Shown here: in pieces, positions 38,301 through 48,210 of the stretch
How the letters are laid out: each line of letters starts with the position of its first letter
Position numbering within the stretch: the first letter of the stretch is position 1
From: Euptelea pleiosperma
Lineage: Eukaryota > Streptophyta > Magnoliopsida > Ranunculales > Eupteleaceae
Assembly: GCA_035048495.1 (NCBI GenBank)
Contig: CM068552.1
Span: forward strand, 11,137,501 to 11,201,500
Direction of reading: 5' to 3'
Length of the DNA: 64,000 nt
The notes under the pieces: generated by a model
What the model was told of the DNA's origin: nothing
Seen by the model: only the letters and a program-made list of their open reading frames with translations
Databases searched by the model: none
Made by a program: the position numbers and the translations under genes

Positions 38301-41120
38301 ATCTGGTGTCTTGGCGCAGCAAGAAGCAACCAGTTGTCGCCCGCTCCAGTGCCGAAGCAGAGTACCGTTCTATGGCTCATGGTGTATGTGAGCTTCTATG
38401 GTTGAAGACTATGCTCAGTGAGCTCGGATATCCTGTCAAAGGGTCTATGCAACTGTATTGTGACAATAAAGCAGCAATCCGCATTGCTCATAATCCAGTT
38501 CAACACAACAGGACAAAGCACATTGAGGTAGACCGTCACTTCATCAAAGAGAAACTTGGTCAGGGACTTATTTGCACACCGTATGTTCATACTGCTGATC
38601 AAGTTGCAGATGTGTTAACTAAAGGTGTTACTAAAGGGATCTTAGAGCACCTGTTATCCAAGCTGGGCATGATAGATATCTTCGCACCAGCTTGAGGGGG
38701 AGTGTTGTCAGGGACCTACTTGTAATATCTTATATTCTACAGGGGGGCCTTGTAATATTGTAAAACTTCACTTAATATATATATTGAGTGAAATCGTGTA
38801 GGCTATTCTAAGCTCTACACGATTTCTCCTCTTCCCCCAATTCTCTTCTCCTCTCCTCTCTTCCATCTCTAACCCTAATCTCTTATTCTGGTTACGATCC
38901 AAGATTACAACATAAAACCCCACAGCAAGAGATAAACATACTACAAGAAAAATTAATTTCTTACATGTTGAGGTTCCGTACTGCAAACATGAGTCACAGA
39001 CTCACAGGAACCCAGTTTACGAACAAAAGGAAGGAAAAAAAAAATAACTTCATGCAAAAGATTTTTTTTTTTTTTTTCAGGTAAAATAAATTTTATTAGA
39101 GACGAAGGGGCAAACCCCAAAAATATAAGGGAGGAGTAAATAAGAGAGGGAGAGTAATGTTCTCGAACTGAGAACAGTTACCCATAGAACAACAAAGCTA
39201 CGCTAAATGGCAGCTCCTCCGATAGAAGTCCCCCAGCTAGAACTAGAAGAGAAAGCCGTATAGGATCCCTTGAAGGCCTGAAGAATAGAGCACCAGTAGA
39301 ACAATGTTGACTCAACCTTTTTAATGACGCATGCTTCAGATTCATACTTGTCCTAAAAATCCTTCGTTTCTTAACTTCCGTACTCACCAACAGTTCGCAA
39401 ATGAAAGGAATCTCCTTAAGATGTGACCTTGATCACTGAAATCAACAGTACTAGATGATCATTTGACTTCTTGAAAAAGAAATCTGTTTCTCTTCCTTTT
39501 TCCTAAGCATGTAAGTGTGAAGGGAGCAGGGTCAGGGCGGGAAGCTGGGAATTGTAATAGGAGACTGAAGTACAATGATGATGAAAATTTGGGATTGTAA
39601 GACTGCAGAGACAATTACTTGAGTTCTTTGTTTTTTTTTTATAGGTAAACATTTATTATTCCCCCCCCTAACCCCTAAACTCCCCCTAAGGTAAGAAGGG
39701 GACCGAACCCAGGTCTTTGGGAATTACCTCCAAAAGACTCAATCCCAGGTCTGTGGGTACAATCCCCCACAGCCTGACCAACCCAGCTGTTGGACAATAA
39801 GTTGAGTTTTAGGGGTGCATTCAATACAAACTTCACATTGGCCCAAGTCTAATGCATAATTTCTAGTTGTCGTGTACTTGTGTGGATTCATGGGTATTGC
39901 TTAGTACGCGATCTACAGGTGTTTAACCCTGGAATTCTTACATAAAAAGGTGTATATTTTCGTATTTGATCATCAACCCAATATTTATGTGTGTTTATCA
40001 AGTTAACAGTTTTATGTGTGTGTTCATCAACTTTGTCTGGAAATGCAAGTTTCTATGCCTAGCACAACAGACATGTTTTCAAGGACAACAAACCATTGGC
40101 GAAACTTAAGCAGCTCTAAAGCTAAAGTCGAGACAATACCCCTGTCCTTTGCTGATTTAAGCCACCGCTGGTTGCAATCATCAAGTATCGATTCGGATGT
40201 GTGTTAACTAGAGCCGCTGTAACACCAACAATGCAATTTACATCAAATATGAGAATATCCTAAACATACACAAATACTCCAACATTTTGCAAAATCAAAC
40301 GAGATGAAGCACCCAATACAACGAAGTAAGCAGAATGAAATTTCTGCATTCTTTTGTTAGAGCGACCCTTTTTTTTTTTTTTAAATCAGATTCAAAACCC
40401 TAAAAAGTACCATTAAACTATATTGAAATCATTGCTCAACGTGTCGACTATAATTGGAAACAAATCCGAATCCAAAAACAGTTCCTAAATCTACGTTCGG
40501 TACAGGCTTCAGCAACGTCAAATCATAAATCTATACATCGAGAATAATAAAAACAAAAAAATTAGAGAACAGATGCACACTCGCAAACTTATTGCTGGCA
40601 TTGCTGCATCCGTAGTAGAAATTCGACAACCTCGAACCCCACAGATCATGGCCTGAGCTCCCTCCACCAATCTAAGATTCAAAACCACGAATCAAATCAA
40701 GATCCAATCGAAGAGGGAGAATCGGAACTCGAACGTAGAAGAAGAGAATCGCAGAAAACCCTAACTGGAATACGGAATACTTCGTCTTCGATCTTGTTCG
40801 TTCGAGCCTGGACGCCATTGTTGAACTGAACAATCAAGAATCACAATCACAATCAACAAAAAGGAAAATAAAAATAAATAAAAATAAAAAAGGTAAATAA
40901 CAGAGATGATGGCAAACCGGTAAAAAAAATAGAAAAAGATGGGCGTGAGGTTAGGGAGTATTACCGAGATGTTGTGGCGGAGGTGGTCGTTATCGATGGG
41001 TGCAGGAGCGAGGAAAGTAAGGAGAAGGATGAGGAGGAGAAGCGCGGCAGATATTGTGGAGATGGCCGGAATCAGACAGCGTAGGCAGTTGGGTGGGTGG
41101 CGCCGCCTCTGCAATGCCAT
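29357..41120 (-). CDS. Plant O-fucosyltransferase-family (GT106-type) glycosyltransferase; 10 coding exons
   Basis: In transcript order the exons are 41120-40965, 40825-40766, 40671-40581, 40216-40140, 33197-33109, 32999-32816, 31210-31029, 30433-30331, 30237-29909 and 29825-29357. All introns are GT..AG, the phases agree, and they total 1740 nt (579 aa plus TAG). Residues about 17-40 form one hydrophobic segment after a short basic tail, as in type II Golgi enzymes. Family motifs follow: ATSGGLNQQRTG (sugar-nucleotide-binding region), ITDAVVAARILNATLVVPKL, LRCRVNYHALKF, HLRFEPDMLAFSGC, YVASGEVYGG, DFIVCDESDVFVTNNNGNMA and RRRYFGHKRT. The C-terminus is acidic. Known members act on protein or pectin substrates; some are rhamnogalacturonan-I rhamnosyltransferases, so donor and acceptor cannot be fixed from sequence. 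ATG 41118-41120 is the first ATG in frame. Intron 4 (33198-40139) holds an antisense Copia element. Confidence 0.92.
30434..31028 (-). other. O-fucosyltransferase intron 7
   Basis: A 595-bp intron with donor GTGAAA and acceptor GTGTCAG on the - strand. No other feature seen. Confidence 0.75.
31211..32815 (-). other. O-fucosyltransferase intron 6
   Basis: A 1.6-kb AT-rich intron from donor GTAAGT to acceptor GGCACAG. Around 32535-32620 it has an alternating TG/CA-rich tract. No genes. Confidence 0.75.
33532..33741 (+). repeat. 5' LTR of Copia element
   Basis: Starts TGTTGTCAGGGACC and ends GATTACAACA. It contains a TATATATAT tract at about 33605 (possible promoter) and a CT-rich region after it. 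It differs from the 3' LTR at three positions. Confidence 0.95.
33742..33753 (+). other. Primer-binding site
   Basis: TGGTATCAGAGC immediately follows the 5' LTR. It is the usual plant Copia/Gypsy site complementary to the 3' end of initiator methionine tRNA. Confidence 0.93.
33888..34051 (+). repeat. Four 41-bp tandem repeats in the Copia leader
   Basis: Units begin TAGCCGCCC at 33888, 33929, 33970 and 34011, with partial units at 33857 and 34052. Each middle unit holds an inverted pair CTCCA...TGGAG that can fold into a small hairpin. They lie in the untranslated leader between the primer-binding site and gag. Confidence 0.9.
34287..35903 (+). pseudogene. Copia gag, protease and pre-integrase region, broken by TAG codons
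   Basis: One reading frame from ATG 34287, interrupted by TAG at 34881-34883, 35025-35027 and 35901-35903. In order it has a Copia-type GAG domain, a zinc knuckle C-X2-C-X4-H-X4-C (about 35097-35140), the protease motif IDSGASDHMTG (about 35433) and the GAG-pre-integrase motif RWHNRLGHLP (about 35843). Each TAG is one C-to-T change from CAG. The frame continues unchanged beyond each stop. Confidence 0.9.
35904..38405 (+). pseudogene. Copia integrase and reverse transcriptase, frameshifted at the end
   Basis: Same frame as gag. Integrase has the HSDVWGP region (about 36018), TDNGG (about 36211) and NGTAERKHR (about 36312). Reverse transcriptase has RLVAKGYTQ, QLDVKNAFLHGDL and YVDD (about 37722). 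The frame then fails at a 17-bp tandem duplication (38077-38110) and runs into a stop at 38403-38405 in the wrong frame. Confidence 0.92.
38108..38695 (+). pseudogene. Copia RNase H portion in the shifted frame
   Basis: Contains DADWAG (about 38232), SSAEAEYRSM (about 38350), YCDNKAA (about 38457) and KHIEVDRHFI. These are the RNase H catalytic region and C-terminus of Copia pol. It is separated from reverse transcriptase only by the frameshift and ends in TGA just before the polypurine tract. Confidence 0.92.
38703..38912 (+). repeat. 3' LTR of Copia element
   Basis: A 210-bp copy of the 5' LTR, preceded by the polypurine tract GAGGGGGAG (38694-38702) and followed by the TAAAA target duplication. 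Confidence 0.95.
39062..39410 (-). mobile_element. LINE 3' fragment
   Basis: On the - strand the segment ends in 'aaaatttattttacctg' followed by a 16-A tail (T-run 39062-39077 on +), which fits a LINE 3' end. The frame 39178-39390 is open but not diagnostic. The left edge is uncertain and no target duplication is evident. It lies in intron 4 of the O-fucosyltransferase gene, downstream of the Copia element on +. Confidence 0.55.
39626..39801 (-). mobile_element. tRNA-derived SINE
   Basis: The - strand reads GGGTTGGTCAGGCTG (A-box-like) and GACCTGGGTTCGGTCCCC (B-box-like), then an A-tail (T-run 39631-39640 on +). TTGAGTT repeats flank it (39619-39625 and 39802-39808). It differs from the SINE at 28015 and lies in intron 4 of the same gene. 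Confidence 0.75.
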
Positions 41121-41140
41121 GCTGTGGTGGACTTCCACAC

Positions 41141-41163
41141 CACTCTCTCTCTCTCTCTCTCTT
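41141..41163. repeat. (CT)n microsatellite upstream of the O-fucosyltransferase start
   Basis: About 22 bp of CT dinucleotides, which is GA on the transcribed strand, begin 21 bp upstream of the ATG. This is probably 5' UTR, where plant genes often carry GA/CT tracts. Confidence 0.8.
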
Positions 41164-41332
41164 TACAATGTTTACATATAGCAACCAAAACAGACAGAAA
41201 AAACTCGAACGAGCCGTGTCTGCGAAACATTTTACCCTCTGGGACTGTGGAGCGTATAAAAATGTGCCACCTGGCGCACGTTGTCTAGTCTACGGACACA
41301 TGAATGGTGGCCTACCACTGGATGGACGTAAA

Positions 41333-41683
41333 GAGTAAGACTGGCCTGACCACCCACAATATAAGCCAAGTGGCAATTTATTTGAGGAGACTGACCGTAT
41401 AGATGTTTGGCCAATCCGTAGGTGGACGTACAAACCCAAAATCAACCTGATCAGTTATTTCTAAGCGTTAGTTGAAGTCATTTCGTTGGTTGATTTTAAC
41501 CGTAGGAATTTGAGCATTATTTACCATTATTTCCGTACAAAGACCCAAAGGTTTGAAATAACTAATCAGGCTGATTTTTGGTTTTTAGGTCCACATACGG
41601 ATTGGTCAAACATCTATATGGTCAGTGTCCTCTAATAAATTGCCACGTGGCTTATATTGTGGGAGGTCAGGCAAGTCTTACTC
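41333..41683. mobile_element. MULE family A copy upstream of the O-fucosyltransferase gene
   Basis: Starts GAGTAAGACTGGCCTGACC and ends GGTCAGGCAAGTCTTACTC. The flanks are 9-bp duplications GGACGTAAA (41324-41332) and GGACCTAAA (41684-41692). At 351 bp it is non-coding. A CCACGTGG G-box lies at about 41643. Its near end is 212 bp upstream of the gene's ATG. Confidence 0.88.
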
Positions 41684-42260
41684 GGACCTAAACACCAAAA
41701 ATCAGCCTGATAACGTCAAATCCAACAACTAGAGATTACCAATCAGGCTGATTGTTGGTGTGCATTTCCATGAAGTGGTGGATCAATCTTTCTTGATCAA
41801 TGGTCCACAGCGCCATGTGATTTTGTCCGGATCATACAGAGATCCAGTGTTACATCCCCACTTATATGCCACGTGGCATACTTTTATAGGAGGCTGACCG
41901 AATGGATGTTTGGCCAATCCATAGGTGGACCCACAATCCAAAAATCAGCCTAATTAATATTTCAAAGCTCTGGATCTTTGTACCCCAAATAATGGTCAAT
42001 AATGCTCGAATTCCATGGTCAAAAATCAACCCATGAAAACGACACCAATCCAACGCTTATAAATCACTAATCAGGCTAATGTTTGGTCCGTGTGTCCATC
42101 AAGGGTTGGCCCAAACATCCATACGGTCAGAAATCTCTAAGAATATGCCACGTGGCTCATTTCATCGGCGATAAGCAAAGTTGCGGACGTCCTTATGAGC
42201 CACTAGGAATTGTATGGATGTTTGGCCCAACTAAATGGACCTACACACAAAAAATCATTG
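41684..42260. mobile_element. Further MULE family A remnants
   Basis: Family A interior text ('aaaaatcagcctga', 'caacccatgaaaa') and CCACGTGGC motifs at about 41869 and 42149 define one partial copy (41684-41800) and one longer copy (about 41860-42240). Ends are decayed. Confidence 0.6.
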
Positions 42261-42398
42261 ATGGGTGATTTAATCCTCTAAACAAAATATGAAGCTGTTG
42301 TGGCCATCTCCACGGTCTTCTCTTATTGTCAATTTGCTGTTTAAAATTGCATAAATAATTTTCTAGAGCTACACTCCACAACGCTTCTTTGTAGTGTA

Positions 42399-44524
42399 CT
42401 AGTGGGTGGCCCGGGCCCCGGCACTCCCCAACAGGCGACAGAGCGTTTGCCAAAATTTAAATTGAGTGTGAGTGGCTAAGATCCACCGTTCAGTTGAGGA
42501 TAAGATCTCGGCTCTTCTTTATTGAAGCTTATAAGAGGGGCTATGAGTGGGGAGACAACCACTGTCACTCGTTATATACTAGTGGGTGCCCCGTGCCATC
42601 GACACTCCTCGACAAAGAATTTGCCAAAATCAGGTGAGTGGCGGAGATCCACCATCCATTTGGGGGAGGATTAGATCTCGGCCCTTCTTTGTTGATGCTT
42701 ATAAGAGGAGGTATAAGTAGGGAGACAACCAATGTGTTTTGTTATATAGAATAGTAAATGGCCCATGCCCACGGCACTCTTTGACAAAAGTGTTTGCAAA
42801 AATTGGGTGCCTTCAGCACTCAAACGGTATAACGGACTGGGACGTTACCGTTTTTTCCATTATAACGGCTGTTATAACGGATTGTAACGCACAAAGGGAG
42901 AAATGGGAAAATAACAGAAATAACAAAAAATAACGGTGTTGAAATTTAAATTTTAAATAAATTGAGGTCAAATGACGCGGATTGAGTGGCTGAAATCTAA
43001 CCGTTCACATTACATCGATGGATTTGATCTCAACCACTCTTTATCTAACCATCCACATTAGATGGATAGATAAGATAAGAGAATACAACTGAGTTGTCTT
43101 GATATATGCGTGGGTGGCCCGTGCTCACGGCACTTTCTGACAAAGTGTTTGTCAAAATTGGGTGGGAGTTAATCTCAGCCATCGATATGAAGCATAGTGG
43201 ATCTCAGCCACTCATTATTGAAGCCATATAAGATAAGAGGGGTATAAGAAAACCATTAAATTACCGTTAAATTCTTTTTCTTTTTTTTTTTTCATTTTGA
43301 ATTTCAGCACCACTTTTTTCCGTTAAAATCATTAAAATCCGTTAAAATCCATTTTTCCATTTTTGCCCCTGGCCATTTCAATCCGTTTTAACGGTAACAC
43401 CCCTCACGAGGCATAAAAAGTGGGGCTCCTGAACCTGACCCTTGGGCTATATGTAAATCCAACCCATTTCATTCTTTATATGTAGGTAAATAGTAGATGA
43501 CACATGCCCACGGCACTCATCGACAAAGCGTTTGTCAAAATTAGGTATGAGTGGCTGAGATCCACCGTCCATTTGGTGTGATAAGATCTCGGCCATCCTT
43601 TATGAATCCGGATAAGGGGGGAAACAACTGTCCTGTTTTGTTATATAGACTAGTGGGTGCCCCGTGCCATCGGCACTCCTCGACAAAGAATTTGCCAACA
43701 TCAGGTGAGTGGCAGAGATCCACCATCCATTTGGGGAGGATTAGATCTCGGCCCTTCTTTGTTGATGTTTATAAGAGGAGGTATAAGTAGGGAGACAACC
43801 AATGTGTTTTGTTATATAGAATAGTAAATGGCCCATGCCCACGACACTCTCCGACAAAAGCGTTTGCAAAAATTGGGTGCCTTCGGCACTCAAACAGTAT
43901 AATAGACTAGGGCGTTACCATTTTTTCCATTATATTGAAACGCACAGAGGGAGAAATGTGAAAATAACATAAATAACAAAAAATAACGTTGTTGAAATTT
44001 AAATTTGAACAAATTGAGGTCAAATGAGGCTGATTAAGTGGCTGAAATCTAACCGTTCACATTAGATCGATGGATTTGATCTCAACCACTATTTATCTAA
44101 CCGTCCATATTAGATGGATGGATAAGATAAGAGAATACAACTGAGTTGTCTTGATATATGCGTGGGTGGCCCATGCCTGAGGCACTTTCAGACGAAGTGT
44201 TTGTCAAAATCGGGTGGGAGTTAATCTCAGCCACTCATGCTTTAAGGCATATAAGATAAGATGGGTATAAGAAAGCCATTAAATTTTTGTTAAATTCTAT
44301 TTTTTTTTTTTTTAATTTTCAAATTTCAAATTTTAAATTTTGAATTTCAGCACCACTTTTTTCCGTTAAAATCATTAAAATTCATTTTTTCTATTTTTGC
44401 CCCTGGCCGTTTCAATCCATTTTAACGGCAACACCCCTCTCAAGGCATAAAAAGTGGGGCTCCTGAGCCTAACCCTTGGGCTATATGTAAATCCAACCCA
44501 TTTCATTTCTTATATGTAGGTAAA
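42399..44524 (-). mobile_element. Helitron concatemer, left part (units A and B)
   Basis: Read on the - strand, units start TCTATATAACAAAA and end with a hairpin such as GTGCCGATGGCAC about 10 nt before CTAG. That matches Helitron 5' TC and 3' hairpin-CTRR ends. Units abut head to tail: 42399-42578, 42579-42750, 42751-43116, 43117-43490, then 43491-43649, 43650-43820, 43821-44156 and 44157-44524. The second set repeats most of the first, giving an approximately 1-kb higher-order repeat. CTAG at the left edge is followed by T, as expected for an A|T target. There is no coding sequence; some units hold AACGG-family sequence. Confidence 0.75.
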
Positions 44525-45861
44525 CTAGTCATGACCCGTGCCAACGGCACTCCTTGACAAAAAGTCCGCAAATAAATTGAGGTGCCTCCGGCTCTACAAA
44601 TCCATTTTTAACCCCAGAAAAGACTAAAATCCAATTTTTGAATTTTTGTGCACATACTGAAATCTCAAGAACAACTATATTAATAATAGTGACCGCAACA
44701 GTTGAAACTACAACTAAAAAGCACATAAGCATCTGCTTTAATGAACAAAAAATAAAATAAAATCCTACATATCCAATCAATATAATGAAAAATAAAAATC
44801 ACATCTACAAAAAATCAAGTAGACATACTTCGCTTGCATTGCCGTCTAAATAATCAAAAATTAAGAAAACCAAACCACCCACCTAAAATTCAAAACTTAC
44901 ACTAATCTCCAATCAATAAAAATCCCAAAAACTGTACCCATAACCAAAAATAAGATCACAATATGACCAAATATGCCACATGTTCAGGGCCTCTCTCATA
45001 CCCAGAAATGAGGAATGAAATATATCACGATGTCGGACCGGCATACATATCCATCAAACTGGTCCAAACAAAATGTCTAAGATAGTTGAAATAAATAAAT
45101 GACTTTTTTATGGGAATTGGATCCAAACCATAGATCCCAATTCAGATCCATCCCAACCTGTGAATTAAATTAGACAAATCCATACACAGCAAGTTAAATA
45201 AACGAAAGAAAGAGAACTCAGAAACCAAATGTCATAAACTAATCAAACCCAAAGCAAAAAAATAATCTAAACTGCTATCATCCCATCAAAATTCGTAGAA
45301 ATTAGTTAGACCCACTTCACAAAAACGCATAGATCATCCAATCAATCAAAATCCAGACGTAAAAACTAAAAACCCATGAAAAATGGGAAAGGAGAGAATT
45401 TGTTAACAAAACGACTTAATTTCCTAAACATACCTCCCAATTCATGATCATCATAAGCCAAAAATCTAATCATTCACGAATGCGAGGCAACGATGAAATT
45501 TTGTTGGACCAAGTGAACCGCGAGCCGCTATAACCCCAAATCAATCATACCATAATTCAAAATACAATCATTTAACACCCTTGATCGAGAGAAAATGTAC
45601 ATCATACCCCCGTTTCGCACCAAAAGAAAATGTTTATATTTTTGCTTAAAATATCGTTTTAATGGGGGTCGTAACAGGCCCTAGTTTTTTTAGAAGCAAT
45701 TGAAACCGTAGTTCATACTAAGGAAAAGCAATTAACCCCTAGTTGTTTTGGAATTCATGCCACATAATTTCAACATCAGAATTTTGATCTGCATGACCTT
45801 CAAAATGTGTTGAGGGCTGATTTCAAGTAGATTGATTAGACATTGAAGATATTTAAGCTAC

Positions 45862-46089
45862 CCATATGATACGTTACATTGGTTCGTGATGTGAGGTTTT
45901 GCAAAGACCTAACTAAGTGAGATGAAGGATTGCTCACCACGTACAAAACCTCAAACAACCCACTCACATCAAGATCTCCAAACCCAGAATTTAGGATCAT
46001 CTTAGCAGAGTGATCTTTTTGGTCTAAACGATCTTCCAGAAGGGGGGGGTACCTATGAATGTAAAGTACCATAGCCAATAGTGAGTTCA
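45862..46089 (-). pseudogene. Exon-like segment in Helitron, unknown origin
   Basis: An uninterrupted - strand frame (HRYPPLLEDRLDQ, MILNSGFGDLDVSGLFEVL, SHLVRSLQNLTSRTNV) is bounded by AG on the 5' side and GTAGCT on the 3' side, as an internal exon would be. Composition looks protein-coding, but I do not recognise the family. Capture of a host exon by the Helitron is the simplest reading. Confidence 0.4.
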
Positions 46090-46712
46090 CTACCTAAAAC
46101 CTCTAAGAAGCAATATTTCAGTATCAAATCCAATAAAGTGAAACAGATAAAAGTATCAACTGTAATAAAGTGAAATGTGAAAGAGTATATATCAAGTTAG
46201 AAATTAGGAACCTCAAGGGTAGTTGCTCCAAAAACTATCATTAATAAACGAAAGATAATTGCCAGCAATACGAAAGCACCCTGCCCTATATTTCAATACA
46301 ATAAGTCTATTAACATGGATTGACATTGAATGAGAATGAGAATGTTACTGACATTGAAATGTTAATGCATTTTGATGTAATTATGTATAACAACTCATAG
46401 CCTCGAGGACCAAATATGATTTATGTTTTATGTTTTATGTTTGGAAGCAATTTGTCTTTATAATCTCCATAACCATCTATATAACAAAGGGAAATGCGAA
46501 GTAACCAACCTCGGTACCGAAAGGACCAATTGGGTAATCCAACCTTGGTGTAATCTCTACAAATAAAAATCAACAAAGAATCAGAAACATCTCCAAAAAT
46601 CTATCTGTTAACAACAAAATCTCAGATTTGATTTTATAGCAAATAATTAACGAAGGAAGCGCAAGAAAAGAGAACGTGCATTTTCCAAAATTAACAAAGG
46701 AAGCCCAATTGG

Positions 46713-46791
46713 TTAATCAGGTAGTGATTTCAGGGCATGGTAGTTCACCCTGCACCTTAGCATGTTGATTTCTGGTGGAACATTATCGTAC
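46713..46791 (-). pseudogene. O-fucosyltransferase-like exon fragment in Helitron
   Basis: After an acceptor-like TTCAG the frame reads YDNVPPEINMLRCRVNYHALK and stops soon after. The block LRCRVNYHALK is identical to 11 residues of the neighbouring O-fucosyltransferase gene (exon 31210-31029). The DNA differs at many codon third positions and the residues upstream differ, so it came from a paralogue and not from the neighbour. Confidence 0.6.
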
Positions 46792-47619
46792 CTGAACATC
46801 TATATAGCAAATAAACGTTGATGACTCAAAACTGAATTGAAAAATTGAAAAATTGACCGAATGAACAGGTATTAAAGAAAAAAATTATAACATCCACAAC
46901 TTACACAAATCAAATTCACATGAGTTTATGAACAAAGTACCTACAATTAAGCGTTCATCAGTGCTTCAAGAAGTCAAATTGACCTCCATGACAAAAGCAT
47001 TTGCAAATAAGAGCATTTGCAAAGAGTTAGAAGTATTCAAAACCAAACTGACCTCCATGACAAAAGCATTTGCAAAGAGTTAGATTTATTCAAAATGTCA
47101 ATATCCAAAGTTGAAATAGGCATACACACCCATAAATTTACAATCATGCTTGTGGCTTTAAAATGTTTATGAAATTAATATCATGAAATTTATTGTATAT
47201 GCGAGTATAGAAGCTATCATGAAATTTAAAATAATGGCAGTGGGTGTGCTTGATGGAGTCATTCGTCTCTCTTCCAAATGCAAGGAAATAAAATCATACA
47301 GCTTTTCTAGGGTGAAGCACAAAAAGAATAATAGCAAGACCATCTGATCTGTAAAAACGACTTTGAAGTCTTGTTTGCCTCAAATCATAAAACCCCCAAA
47401 TCAAATCACAGACTACTGCATAACAGCAAACAAAAATAGCCGGACCAAAAATAAAATGGAGAAGGGGCACGACTTTGAAGGCCTGAACCCCCAAATCAAA
47501 GATTTTTCTCAGTAACAACAAACATAAATAGCAAGACCATCTGATCTGTAAACATATGGTTGGTATCAAAGAAGGTGCATGACTTTGAAGCCATGTTTGC
47601 CTGAAATCAGAAAACCCCC

Positions 47620-47925
47620 AAATCAAAATGACGATGTGCAATTTTTAAATACCCTCAACAACAAATCAAAGATGATGATGTGTAGGGTTTCAAATACCCT
47701 CAACAACCCTAATTAATGGTGGTATGTAGCTAGGGAGGGAGAGAGAGAACGAAAAAAGATGATATGCAGGGTTTCAAATACCAAACCAAAAATGACGATG
47801 TGCGGGGTTCAAATACCCTCAAGGGAGAGAGAGAACAAAAAATGATGATGTGCAAGGTTTCAAATACGCTCAACAACCCTAATGGTGGTTTCCAGTGGAG
47901 AGAGAGAGAGAGAGAGAGAGGGGTA
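47620..47925. repeat. GA-rich imperfect tandem repeats
   Basis: Units of about 60-110 bp repeat the theme 'gatgatgtgcagggtttcaa' followed by 'ataccctcaa' and GAGAGAGAGAAC runs, ending in a (GA)n tract at 47902-47922. A + strand ATG frame 47959-48063 (MAKSFSTSSYSLLL...) follows and could be part of a captured 5' exon. Unproven. Confidence 0.55.
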
Positions 47926-48210
47926 CCTCGTGCGAGGTTGCTGTTTGCAGGTGCGAAAATGGCGAAGTCCTTCTCTACTTCTTCTTATTCTTTGCTTTTG
48001 ACGATAGATGCTTCTGACAATACAGATGAGTGGTTCAGAGTCTTCAGACTTTCAGAGGACTGAGAGAGGAGTGGCCAGGTAAGTCAAAAAAAAATAGCGC
48101 CAAAAATGAGTGCCAAATAACTTTAGAACCAATAGATCACAACCGTCCGTAGGTAGTGGATCTGAGCCACTACTTATATAGAAGACAACCGACCTGTTTT
48201 GTTATATAGA

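Larger units (their letters stand above)
33532..38912 (+). mobile_element. Full-length Copia LTR retrotransposon, inactivated
   Basis: A 5381-bp element with 210-bp LTRs, a TGGTATCAGAGC primer-binding site, gag-pol in Copia order (GAG, protease, integrase, reverse transcriptase, RNase H), a GAGGGGGAG polypurine tract and perfect 5-bp target duplications TAAAA (33527-33531 and 38913-38917). It lies in intron 4 of the O-fucosyltransferase gene, antisense to it. The LTRs differ at 3 of 210 positions, so insertion was recent on a plant-genome time scale. Three in-frame TAG codons and one frameshift make it non-autonomous. Lineage within Copia is not assigned. Confidence 0.95.
44525..48210 (-). 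mobile_element. 3.7-kb non-autonomous Helitron inside the concatemer
   Basis: The - strand 3' end is GTGCCGTTGGCAC (hairpin), GGGTCATGA, then CTAG at 44528-44525, followed by T. The 5' end TCTATATAACAAAACAGG starts at 48210. No Rep/helicase is seen, so it depends on another element. The interior is mostly non-coding but has two exon-like segments (46791-46713 and 46089-45862), both in Helitron orientation. It also has GA-rich tandem repeats near 47620-47920. Shorter Helitron units lie on both sides. Confidence 0.65.

Noticed and set aside
33532..38912. Copia element as an active, autonomous retrotransposon
   Set aside because: LTRs, primer site and domains are complete, but three in-frame TAG codons and a frameshift block a full polyprotein.
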